A program made the position numbers and the translations under genes. From JAXGMV01 sp040768445 (GTDB lineage Bacteria > Chloroflexota > Anaerolineae > Anaerolineales > Anaerolineaceae): 64,000 nucleotides of DNA. The notes below the pieces were generated by a model. It had not been told where the DNA came from. It saw only the letters and a list, made by a program, of their open reading frames with translations, and made no database searches. Of this stretch, positions 43,486-51,179 are shown in pieces. The stretch is from assembly GCA_040768445.1 (NCBI GenBank), contig JAXGMV010000001.1, forward strand, positions 1,054,001-1,118,000, written 5' to 3'. Within the stretch, counting starts at the first letter, position 1. The number at the start of each line of letters is the position of its first letter.

Positions 43486-44250
43486 ATGCACAAGAACCCG
43501 CTTGAAGTTCAACACTGGACTGCGGATGACTTCCGCAGCCACCCGTTTGACAAGGTCATCCTGCCGCTTGGCTCACTGGAGAACCATGGCTGGCACATGC
43601 CCTACGGCACCGACGCCCTGACCGCGCATACCTTTGCGCTGGATATCGCCGCTCGCCTGCCCGGTACGGCTGTCCTGCCGCCAGTTAACTACGGCATGAG
43701 CCACCATTACAAGGACTTCCCCATTGCCGCCAGTCTGGCGCCTGAGACCATGACAGCCATCATCCGCGACATATTGACCTCGATGTGGGAGCACGGCATC
43801 CATAAGGTGCTTATCTTCAACGGGCACGACGGCAACATCGCCCCGATTGAGATTGCCGCGCGGGCGGTCAAGGTGGCGCACCCCGAGATGCGCATCATCG
43901 CCATGAATGACTGGTGGAACCTGGTGGCGGACATGGTGCCGGCCGATTTCTTTGAGGTGTGGAAGGGCAGCGGGCATGCCGGCGAGGCGGAGACCTCGAT
44001 TGGGCTGGAGATGTTCCCCGAGCTGTGCAAACCGGAGCTGGCTGCCGGCGTGGTGCCGGACCTGCCGCCGTATTTGGACATCAAGTGGAAATTCAACGAG
44101 CTGACCAACACCGGCGCCTCAGGCGACCCGACGCGCGGCACGGCTGCCAAGGGCAAGGAGATGCGCCGGGTGGTGGTTGAGACAGTGGTTAAGCTGCTGC
44201 TCGACCTGGAGCAAAGCGGCTGGGATTACCGTTCTGACGCGGTGAAATAA
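43486..44250 (+). CDS. Creatininase-family amidohydrolase
   Basis: A 254-residue creatininase/MftE-like enzyme that hydrolyses cyclic or peptide amides using two metal ions. VILPLGSLENHGWHMPYGTDALTAHTFALDIAARL (about 23-58) holds the Glu, His and Asp ligands and IFNGHDGNIAP (about 106-117) the conserved NGHxGN; GHAGEAETSIGLEMFPEL holds the later GHAGExET motif. It is 36 nt after the amidohydrolase and shares its operon. Confidence 0.92.
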   Translation: MHKNPLEVQHWTADDFRSHPFDKVILPLGSLENHGWHMPYGTDALTAHTFALDIAARLPGTAVLPPVNYGMSHHYKDFPIAASLAPETMTAIIRDILTSMWEHGIHKVLIFNGHDGNIAPIEIAARAVKVAHPEMRIIAMNDWWNLVADMVPADFFEVWKGSGHAGEAETSIGLEMFPELCKPELAAGVVPDLPPYLDIKWKFNELTNTGASGDPTRGTAAKGKEMRRVVVETVVKLLLDLEQSGWDYRSDAVK

Positions 44251-44288
44251 CGGCTGATGCCGATTAACCCGGATTGAAGGAGAAAACT

Positions 44289-44804
44289 ATGGAAGATAAA
44301 CAGGAGATGGTTCCGCTGGCTGAAGCGGAGGAGGCAGTTCACAGCATCTCGCGCCGGCTGGGTATGCTGCACCTGGCTTATGCCCGGGCACTGCGTGATG
44401 CGCTGGGCGAGGAACAGGCGAAGGAGCTGATCCGCAAGGCGATATGGGCGTACGGCACGCAGGTGGGGCATGAGACGCGTGCCCGCGTGGAAGCACAGGG
44501 TCTGAAACCGACCCCCGAGAATTTCAAGTACGGGTCAGACCTGTCACCGATTGGCTTCAAGAAGGAGACGATACAGGTGGGCGATGAGAAGGCTTCGCAC
44601 GCTATTGGCTGTGAGATTGCGAAAGTGTGGATTGAGGCCGGCGAGCAGGCGCTGGGCGGTCTGTACTGCCTGGTGGACCCGGCCAAGATGCAGGCGTACA
44701 ACCCGGGCTACACCATGGTGCATCTCAAGCGCGAGCCGGAGGGCGACGACTGCTGTGACATCGTGGTGCGGGAAGTCGAAGAGCCGGGAAAGGTCCCATT
44801 CTAA
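44289..44804 (+). CDS. L-2-amino-thiazoline-4-carboxylate hydrolase-like protein
   Basis: A 171-residue protein resembling the ATC-hydrolase family, whose founding member opens a thiazoline ring to give S-carbamoyl-type products in cysteine synthesis from ATC. VGHETRARVEAQGLKPTPENF and CDIVVREVEEPGKVPF are visible; cysteines sit at CEIAKV, LYCLVDP and DDCCDIV. The ATG at 44289 has GGAG six nt upstream. It is the last gene of the amidohydrolase-creatininase set. The assignment to a family is likely, the substrate unknown. Confidence 0.7.
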   Translation: MEDKQEMVPLAEAEEAVHSISRRLGMLHLAYARALRDALGEEQAKELIRKAIWAYGTQVGHETRARVEAQGLKPTPENFKYGSDLSPIGFKKETIQVGDEKASHAIGCEIAKVWIEAGEQALGGLYCLVDPAKMQAYNPGYTMVHLKREPEGDDCCDIVVREVEEPGKVPF

Positions 44805-44942
44805 GCCGATAGCCAGCCCATACTATCGCTTATGGTGCAAAAAGCCTTGCATGAGCAGGGTTCTTCTTACCGGTTTGGTCACCTAACGGATAGGTCTCAT
44901 ACGCCGTTCTGTTGAGATCCAACCAATTCAGAAAGGATAGGC

Positions 44943-45269
44943 ATGACTAAAAGATTGAAATTAGCGCTCATTGGCGGTGCTGTACTGGGAGTAGTGTGTG
45001 TGGTTGGGGCGTATCTTCGTTCCGGGTCGAGCGCTTCTCCCGCGTTTATCTTCGCGCTGTGGTACAACCGTGTGATTATCGGTTTGGCCATCGGAGCGCC
45101 CTGGAAAACGACAAGCAAAAATCAGGCTTTGCTGCGCGGAGCCCTCCTGGGGCTCATGGTTTCCTTCGCTTTTTACAGCGCCACCGGGTTCAAGGATCCG
45201 ATTAGCTTTATTGCAGGTATCGTGTACGGCGTGATACTGGAAGCCTGGCTGAGCCGGCCTGAAAAATAA
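44943..45269 (+). CDS. Small membrane protein (108 aa)
   Basis: A 108-residue protein with three or four hydrophobic segments (about 7-25, 37-52, 63-80, 85-100) and short basic loops. AAAGGAT precedes the ATG. No family recognised; the spacing from the previous gene (about 140 nt) suggests a separate transcript. Confidence 0.6.
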   Translation: MTKRLKLALIGGAVLGVVCVVGAYLRSGSSASPAFIFALWYNRVIIGLAIGAPWKTTSKNQALLRGALLGLMVSFAFYSATGFKDPISFIAGIVYGVILEAWLSRPEK

Positions 45270-45536
45270 CTTCAAAAGCTACACCGATCGATCGTGTTGC
45301 CGAACAGTTGATCGTAAAGCGTCCTGCTCTTTTTCTTATAAAGATTAAAGCGCACTGTTACGCGGCAACCAACCAATCGATGTTACGAGTTCAAGGTAGC
45401 AGGGACGGCTGTTTCTTATTCAATGAATACCATCCAAGATAGGGCAGCTGTCCAAAGCTGCCGAGAAGTGCTCGCCAATTTTGACAAACCTGTATACTTT
45501 ATTAACTAAATACCTTAATCAAAAGAGTTAACCCCC
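45270..45536. other. Intergenic region before the acylase gene
   Basis: No gene seen. TTGACA (45480-45485) is followed closely by TATACT and a T/A-rich stretch; the spacing does not give a canonical promoter, so the promoter of the acylase gene is not firmly placed. Confidence 0.5.
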
Positions 45537-47879
45537 ATGACAAATAAAAACCGCACAGTTGACCTGACTCAATTTCTCCCCGATACCTCTTCAGACCTTC
45601 CATCTGACTTCGTCACTGACGGCGTAACATGTCACCGTGATGCGTACGGCATTCCGCACATCAAGGCGCATAATCTCAAAGACGCCTTTTTCGGGCAGGG
45701 GTTCTTCACCGCGCAGGACCGTCTCTTTCAGATGGACATGGACAGGCGCAAGGCTTATGGGCGCATGTCGGAATTAATCGGGCCAACCGGCCTGGTCACT
45801 GACTGCATGATGCGCAAGTTTCAAATCGCTGAGTCCGTCAAAAGCGATTATGAGGCGCTCAATGATGAAACTAAGACCATGCTGACTGCCTATGCGGCCG
45901 GTGTCAATGCGTTCATTAAATCCACTGCAGTACCTTCGGCTGAGTATGCACTGTTGGATGCCGCGCCCGAGGAGTGGTCACCGTATGACAGCCTGGCGGT
46001 GTACAAGGTCAGGCACCTGTTCATGGGCGTGTTTGAGTCCAAACTGTGGCGCGCAAAGCTGGTTAACCTTTTGGGTGCGGAAAAGGCACAGAAGATTATG
46101 CCCACCTATCCGAACGGCGGTTTGCTAATCATTCCGCCGGGCCATACCTACACCGGTGATTGGGTCAGCGAGTTTGATGATATTCAAGCGGTGGCAGAGC
46201 ACCTGAAATGGCTCGAGGACGTCGAGGGCGGCTCAAACAACTGGGTTGTGTCCGGCAGCCGCACAAAATCCGGCCTGCCGCTGCTGGCCGGCGACCCGCA
46301 CCGCGGGCTGGATACGCCGAACGTCTATTACCAGAACCAGCTTGCCTGCCCGGAATTTGACGTGATCGGGTTTTCGTTCCCCGGCATCCCCGGCTTCCCG
46401 CACTTTGCCCACAACCAGGACGCCGCCTGGGCAATCACACACGCGAGTAATGATTATCAGGATCTATATGTCGAAAAACTGGATCCGGAACAACCGCACA
46501 AGTACCTGTATCAAAACCGGTGGCTTGATATGGAAGTAAAACAGGAAACGATACTGGTGAAGGGGCAGCCAGCCGAAGAAATCACCTTGATGAAAACGAT
46601 CCATGGGCCGGTGCTGAGGTACGATTCAAAGCAGGGGTCTGCGCTGGCGTTCAAATACAACTCACTGGAGAAACACAACCGCACTTTCGACTGCTTACTG
46701 CCGATGATGAAAGCCAAAACCTGTGACGACCTGGAAGAAGCCGTCAGGTTATGGGTTGACCCGAGCAACAACATGGTCTTTGCGGATAAAAACGGAGACA
46801 TCGGCTATATCAACCGCGGCAAAGTGCCGGTCAGGTCAACCTTTGCAAACTACTGGGTGCCGGTGCCGGGCTGGACAGGTGAGTATGAGTGGCAGGGGTA
46901 CGTCCCGTTCGAGGCGCTTGCCCGCAGCCGCAACCCTGAGACTGGTTTCGTCGTCACGGCGAACAACCGCATCACGGACAAAGATTATCCATACACGCTC
47001 GGCCTGTTCTACGCCCCGGAGTTCCGTGCCCGCCGGATATTCTCACGCCTGTCAGCGCTTTCGAACTGCACGGCGGGTGACATGCAAGCCATTCACGCCG
47101 AAAGAGAGTCGATCCCAGCCAGAATTTTGATTGAGCAACTGCGTGACTATGAGCCTGCAGACGAGTTCCACAAGGACCTGCTCTCACGATTGCTGAACTG
47201 GAATTGCTGCATGGACGCAGACAGGATCGAACCAACGCTGTACAGCGCGGTGCGGAAGGCACTCAATAAGCTGGTGCTGGCCCCGCTGTATGGGCCGCTC
47301 GCTCAAAAAGTGTTCGAGTCAGTCAAGGCAGCGGAGCAGCGGCACCTCGGTCAGCTCTCCACACAGCTGATTTTGGATATGGCATCAGGTGACACACGCC
47401 TTCTGCCGCCGGGGCGTGAGTGGCATGAGCTTGTCCAGCAGGCATTTACTACAGGGGTGGAGAATTTGCAGAACGCATTTGGGAGTGATATCGAGGCGTG
47501 GCAGTGGGGCAAGGTGCACTTCACCTCACCCACTCACCCGCTTGCCGGGCTGTTCCCCGAGCTGGCTGACAGCCTGAACCCGCCCAAAGTATCGGTGAGC
47601 GGTGACGGCGACACCCCGCAGTCGGCACACTTCGGCCCCGGCTTCCCATTTGTCATCGACAGCACCTCAGTGGCGCGCTACGTGTTTGATTTGTCCGATT
47701 GGGACATGTCCCGCTGGATTGTTCCGTTGGGGTCATCAGGGCATGCAGGCAGCGGGCATTACGCTGACCAGTCCGCTTTGTGGGGCAGGGTTGAGACCAT
47801 TGATATGGCCTACTCCTGGGATAAGGTTGTGAGCCAGGCGGTTTCGGTGCAGTCCATAGCGCCGAGCAGCAACGAGTGA
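45537..47879 (+). CDS. Penicillin acylase-family Ntn hydrolase
   Basis: A 780-residue precursor of the penicillin/aculeacin acylase family. VHRD-type N-terminal segment (CHRDAYGIPHIKAHNLKDAFFGQGFFTAQDRLFQMDMDRR, about 32-71) is typical, and auto-cleavage would occur before Ser233 in EGGSNNWVVSGSRTKSGLPLLAGDPH. The new N-terminal Ser attacks an amide, in nature usually N-acyl homoserine lactones, lipopeptides or aryl-acyl amides. Unlike most relatives it lacks a signal peptide, so it may act in the cytoplasm. It stands alone upstream of the convergent oxidoreductase operon. Confidence 0.92.
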   Translation: MTNKNRTVDLTQFLPDTSSDLPSDFVTDGVTCHRDAYGIPHIKAHNLKDAFFGQGFFTAQDRLFQMDMDRRKAYGRMSELIGPTGLVTDCMMRKFQIAESVKSDYEALNDETKTMLTAYAAGVNAFIKSTAVPSAEYALLDAAPEEWSPYDSLAVYKVRHLFMGVFESKLWRAKLVNLLGAEKAQKIMPTYPNGGLLIIPPGHTYTGDWVSEFDDIQAVAEHLKWLEDVEGGSNNWVVSGSRTKSGLPLLAGDPHRGLDTPNVYYQNQLACPEFDVIGFSFPGIPGFPHFAHNQDAAWAITHASNDYQDLYVEKLDPEQPHKYLYQNRWLDMEVKQETILVKGQPAEEITLMKTIHGPVLRYDSKQGSALAFKYNSLEKHNRTFDCLLPMMKAKTCDDLEEAVRLWVDPSNNMVFADKNGDIGYINRGKVPVRSTFANYWVPVPGWTGEYEWQGYVPFEALARSRNPETGFVVTANNRITDKDYPYTLGLFYAPEFRARRIFSRLSALSNCTAGDMQAIHAERESIPARILIEQLRDYEPADEFHKDLLSRLLNWNCCMDADRIEPTLYSAVRKALNKLVLAPLYGPLAQKVFESVKAAEQRHLGQLSTQLILDMASGDTRLLPPGREWHELVQQAFTTGVENLQNAFGSDIEAWQWGKVHFTSPTHPLAGLFPELADSLNPPKVSVSGDGDTPQSAHFGPGFPFVIDSTSVARYVFDLSDWDMSRWIVPLGSSGHAGSGHYADQSALWGRVETIDMAYSWDKVVSQAVSVQSIAPSSNE

Positions 47880-47928
47880 TGGGTTTGTAAAGTTATCGCT
47901 ACCGCAGCAGTTGTTTGTAAAGAGCAAT

Positions 47929-47958
47929 TCAGCCGCCCCAATTGATCGGGACGGCTGA
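47929..47958. terminator. Bidirectional terminator
   Basis: TCAGCCG and CGGCTGA, plus CCC/GGG inside, form a strong stem between the acylase gene (+) and the oxidoreductase operon (-). Confidence 0.7.
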
Positions 47959-48025
47959 TTTATACCTATGAAATACCGCTTATTGCAGGCCAGCTTTCCA
48001 AAGCTGCCAAGTGAAATAGGGCGCC

Positions 48026-49678
48026 TTATGCCTCTGAACCGGCGTTCATCTGCTCGACGGATTTCTTCGAGAACCACTTTTCCGGCAGGAAGAGCGAGAG
48101 CACATTGCCGAGCCCCAGTGTCTTGACCAGGTTGTACAGGAAGATCAGGAAGCCCAGGGCGAGCACAACGCCGAACAGGAATGCTACACCGGTGTAGACG
48201 GAGAACTCGCCGTTCTCATAAATGGTGCGGCGCAGCATACCGTTGGAGCCGGCGATTCCCATGGTGTAGGCCATACCCACCGAGCCGACCATCCACAGCA
48301 CCAGGTGCAGGTTGACCAGCAATTTGTTCTTGAAGTCCACGCCGGTCATCATCGGCACCAGGGCGTAGATGACGCAGAACAGCATCGAGCCCACACCGGT
48401 CAGCAGGAAGGTGTGCGCGTGCAGGGCAACCACCCACTGGGTGTTGTGATAGACCACGTTCAAACCCACGTTGGCCTGGATCAAGCCGGCGATGCCGCCC
48501 ATTACAAAGCCGAACATGGATGCCAGCGCGAACTTGAGCGACGGTGAGAGCTTGACCGGCCGCGCCAGCCAGATGGTCATCACCGAGACGAACAGGGTCA
48601 GCCCCATGGTGAAGAACTCACCCCAGGTGACGAACTGACCGGAGAGGATGCGCATGAACATCGGCTGAGAGGTGTCACCCAGCAAGTGATGGCTCCACAC
48701 GCCCATTGAGACCAGCAGGTCAGCCAGGATAACGGTTTTGACCACCTTGGCGCCGAACAGCTCGCGCCCGGTCAGGATTGGGATGAGTAAGTACCAAACG
48801 CCGGCGGTGTACATCAGTGCATTACCGTCAGCCACCATGTCCAGCCCCCACCAGTAGATGTTCTTATATACCAGCGGGTTGACTGCCATTGGGTCGAGCG
48901 GTGAGCCGGCCAGCGCAAACAGGCCGTAAACCAGGATGAGCACGCCGGCGCCAAGCAGGACGATGGCGTTTATGACCGTATCCACCGAGCCGCGCGCCAC
49001 TGCCACAATGAAGACCGGCATGCCGTTGTAGTCCATGTTGGGGGCATTCTTGTCTTCCTTGCCGAGCCATTTCATCAGGCGCGGGATACCGAAGGCGGAG
49101 CGCAGGAACTGCCCGAAGTTGTATTTCTTGCCGCTGGTGCTGCTGAGCACGGTCATAAAGATGTTGAAGGAGAAGATCAAGATGTTGATCATGACCGCCG
49201 CAGCGCCGAGCGTGAAGAAGATGGTGCCGTACAGCGGCACCCGGTCAAAGGCGACAGGCAGCGGCCAGTAGAGCGTGTACATGGCGTTGAACAACCCAAA
49301 AAAGCCGGACAACCAGCAGATCATCACGCCTGACACCTGCAGCCAGAAGTTGAGCGGCACCAGCTTGGGGTGCTTGATAGGTTTCTTCACCAGTGTTGGC
49401 ACCAGGTAATAGAAGGCGCCGAAGACAGCCATGTAGATAAAACCATAAATGCCCACGATCGGGTGGATGGACAGCATGCCGTAATACAGCTGCTCCGTGG
49501 TAGGTTCTGTTCCGCCGGGGCGTATCTGGTTCAGAAGCTGTTCCATGCTGTGGAGAGAATTGATGTCGTACTGCTGCGAGCGCATCAGCATACCCTCGAA
49601 GCCCGAGAGGGCCAGGAAAAGCAGGGCAAACACTGCAAAGCGCAGTGTCCATTTTTCAGTCCAGCCTAAAGTTTTCAT
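48026..49678 (-). CDS. Heme-copper oxidoreductase subunit I, ba3-like, atypical metal site (putative NO reductase)
   Basis: A 550-residue membrane protein with 12-13 spans, homologous to B-type (ba3) oxidase subunit I. Haem ligands are present: H72 (SIHPIVGIYGF), H420 and H422 (VALHAHTF); VVYHNTQWV matches VVHNTAWV of Thermus ba3. The H330-H331 pair of the Cu_B site is kept. In the span that should hold H-x-x-x-Y, ba3 WWTGHPIVY corresponds to WWGLDMVAD, so D280 and D284 stand in for the first Cu_B histidine and the cross-linked tyrosine, and no histidine occurs in that span. This argues against normal O2 reduction and for a non-canonical NO reductase or similar enzyme. Start: ATG 49678, GGAG 8 nt upstream. 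Confidence 0.85.
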   Translation of the reverse strand: MKTLGWTEKWTLRFAVFALLFLALSGFEGMLMRSQQYDINSLHSMEQLLNQIRPGGTEPTTEQLYYGMLSIHPIVGIYGFIYMAVFGAFYYLVPTLVKKPIKHPKLVPLNFWLQVSGVMICWLSGFFGLFNAMYTLYWPLPVAFDRVPLYGTIFFTLGAAAVMINILIFSFNIFMTVLSSTSGKKYNFGQFLRSAFGIPRLMKWLGKEDKNAPNMDYNGMPVFIVAVARGSVDTVINAIVLLGAGVLILVYGLFALAGSPLDPMAVNPLVYKNIYWWGLDMVADGNALMYTAGVWYLLIPILTGRELFGAKVVKTVILADLLVSMGVWSHHLLGDTSQPMFMRILSGQFVTWGEFFTMGLTLFVSVMTIWLARPVKLSPSLKFALASMFGFVMGGIAGLIQANVGLNVVYHNTQWVVALHAHTFLLTGVGSMLFCVIYALVPMMTGVDFKNKLLVNLHLVLWMVGSVGMAYTMGIAGSNGMLRRTIYENGEFSVYTGVAFLFGVVLALGFLIFLYNLVKTLGLGNVLSLFLPEKWFSKKSVEQMNAGSEA

Positions 49679-49689
49679 CGTCATCTCTC

Positions 49690-50109
49690 CTATTCCGCCA
49701 CGTGAATGGCATCAACCAGGTGCATTTCGGAATGTCTCGGACCGGAGTACTCGGTCGAACGCACGTCAAACCAGCCGGTTTCGTCAAACTTCCAGGTAAT
49801 TTTGTTCTGGATGCCGGGCATGACCTGCATCTGGAAAATCATGCTGTTATCTTTGCGGAAGACGCCAAAGCCGTAGGTAACGTCAGTTGAGACAGCATTG
49901 AACTCGATGAACTCACCCTGTTTGATCTCCAGCGGGGTATCCATGGTGATGATGTAATCACTGTAGCTCACGTCCACAGTTTTTGCCGGCTGGGGCTTCT
50001 CCCACAGCATCCAGCGCTGCCAGGGCACTATAGGCGAGAGAGTGATGATATTGACGACAATAAAAATACCAATCAGGAAGAACAGCCAGTTGCGCTCGCG
50101 CTTATCCAT
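49690..50109 (-). CDS. Heme-copper oxidoreductase subunit II, Cu_A-less cupredoxin
   Basis: A 139-residue protein with one N-terminal span (about 9-28) and a cupredoxin domain as in ba3 subunit II. The Cu_A motif C-x-E-x-C-x-x-x-H-x-x-M is present in spacing but both cysteines are serine: S118-T-E120-Y-S122-G-P-R-H126-S-E-M129. The first Cu_A histidine is Tyr79 (STDVTYGFGV). It therefore cannot carry Cu_A and would not accept electrons from cytochrome c in the usual way; quinol input is plausible. It overlaps the small-subunit gene by 8 nt and is followed by subunit I. Confidence 0.85.
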   Translation of the reverse strand: MDKRERNWLFFLIGIFIVVNIITLSPIVPWQRWMLWEKPQPAKTVDVSYSDYIITMDTPLEIKQGEFIEFNAVSTDVTYGFGVFRKDNSMIFQMQVMPGIQNKITWKFDETGWFDVRSTEYSGPRHSEMHLVDAIHVAE

Positions 50110-50215
50110 CGCCGTCTCCTTTCTCCCTGACAATCAGCGCCAGCCCGATGAAGAAAATGGCATTCAACGCGACCAGCACGGTGTAGATAATCCAAATCGT
50201 ATCAGTGATGCGCAT
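50102..50215 (-). CDS. Small one-span subunit (subunit IIa-like, 37 aa)
   Basis: A 37-residue reading frame with one hydrophobic helix (MRITDTIWIIYTVLVALNAI, then FFIGLALIV and a charged tail). AGGAGG lies 5 nt before the ATG. Size, position and order (small subunit, II, I) match the cbaD-cbaB-cbaA arrangement of ba3 oxidases, whose subunit IIa is 34 residues. The stop overlaps the start of subunit II. Confidence 0.8.
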   Translation of the reverse strand: MRITDTIWIIYTVLVALNAIFFIGLALIVREKGDGDG

Positions 50216-50524
50216 TTTTAACCTCCTATTGAATAAATGACAGGATAGTACCGGAAGTGCCAGATAAAGCTAATGAAATGAAGGAAGAGAGAGTTTTTTG
50301 CGCTTGTACTCCTTTCAATTAATTATCCGCACAAAGTGGATAAATATTACAAAAAAGATAAGATATTCATATTTTATAACAGTTTAAAAAAGGCAAGTAA
50401 AAAATGGTGTGTGAATAATTTGCCAGTTGACAAACGCGCATAATATGTCTATGATATACTCATAAAGATAAAATTATACTCACTGTTATAATTATGAACG
50501 GATGGGTCAAAATAGGAGCGGGGG
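50216..50524. promoter_or_regulatory. Divergent promoter region between the oxidoreductase operon and TetR gene
   Basis: TTGACA (50427-50432), 17 nt, TATGAT (50450-50455) is a near-consensus promoter for the TetR gene. Inverted repeats AATTATA/TATAATT (50472-50493) downstream are a candidate TetR operator. Toward the oxidoreductase operon, TTATCC (50323-50328) and GGATAA (50338-50343) form another inverted repeat. No gene is seen in this stretch. Confidence 0.6.
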
Positions 50525-51154
50525 ATGGCTGAAAAGAGCAAGGAAAAACTATCGTTTATTGAGGACGCACGCCGAAAACAGATCATTGAATCGGCGATTG
50601 AAACCATTGCTGCACAGGGGTACCAGCGCGCCACGCTGGACCTGATTGCCGAGAACGTCAACGTCACCAAGGGTGTGATCACCTATCACTTTGCTAACAA
50701 AGATGAGCTGATTGAATGCGTGCTGGAACGCATCCTGCAGGAACAGCGCCAGCACCGCGAGGCGCGTGTGAGCGCCTGCAGCGGCGCATGGGAGAAACTG
50801 CAGGCTTTCATCCAGGCGGATATTGACTTTTTCACGCAGTTCCCGCAGTTCCAGACAGCGCTGATCGAACTGTGGGGCTCTATCACCACGCGGGACGAAA
50901 AAAAGTCGTTTGAAGAAGGTGCCTACCAGCCCCCGCGCCGGCTGCTGGAAGATATCCTGCAGCAGGGGCAGGCAGATGGCGACTTTGCGCCCTTCAGCCC
51001 GGTTGAGACGGCGGCAGTGATCATTGCCATGCTTGACGGGTTGATGATACAGCAGGTGTTCACCGACGGCCAACTTGACCTGCAAAAATGCGGCCAGGAA
51101 GTGCTGCGCTTTTGTCGGAAAAGCCTGCTGCAAACTGAACAAGATATGCACTAA
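50525..51154 (+). CDS. TetR-family transcriptional regulator
   Basis: A 209-residue TetR regulator. The helix-turn-helix is at about 15-60 (RKQIIESAIETIAAQGYQRATLDLIAENVNVTKGVITYHFANKDELIECVL), followed by an all-helical ligand domain. GGAGCGGGGG precedes the ATG. It lies 25 nt upstream of the first serine hydrolase and close to a second, related TetR at 56220, with which it shares the FIE-x-ARR-x-QIIE start. It probably represses the hydrolase genes and senses a small substrate. Confidence 0.92.
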   Translation: MAEKSKEKLSFIEDARRKQIIESAIETIAAQGYQRATLDLIAENVNVTKGVITYHFANKDELIECVLERILQEQRQHREARVSACSGAWEKLQAFIQADIDFFTQFPQFQTALIELWGSITTRDEKKSFEEGAYQPPRRLLEDILQQGQADGDFAPFSPVETAAVIIAMLDGLMIQQVFTDGQLDLQKCGQEVLRFCRKSLLQTEQDMH

Positions 51155-51179
51155 CACCACACACCAAGGAGTAATTGAG

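Noticed and set aside
42616..43542. Long minus-strand frame of 308 codons opposite the amidohydrolase
   Set aside because: It shadows a well-supported gene with metal-site motifs; its translation is His/Gln/Arg-rich without any family pattern.
48026..49678. Ordinary cytochrome c oxidase or cbb3 oxidase
   Set aside because: The helix that should hold the first Cu_B histidine contains no histidine, and subunit II lacks Cu_A cysteines.
50549..51160. Minus-strand frame opposite the TetR gene
   Set aside because: The TetR helix-turn-helix, promoter and ribosome-binding site on the plus strand are decisive.
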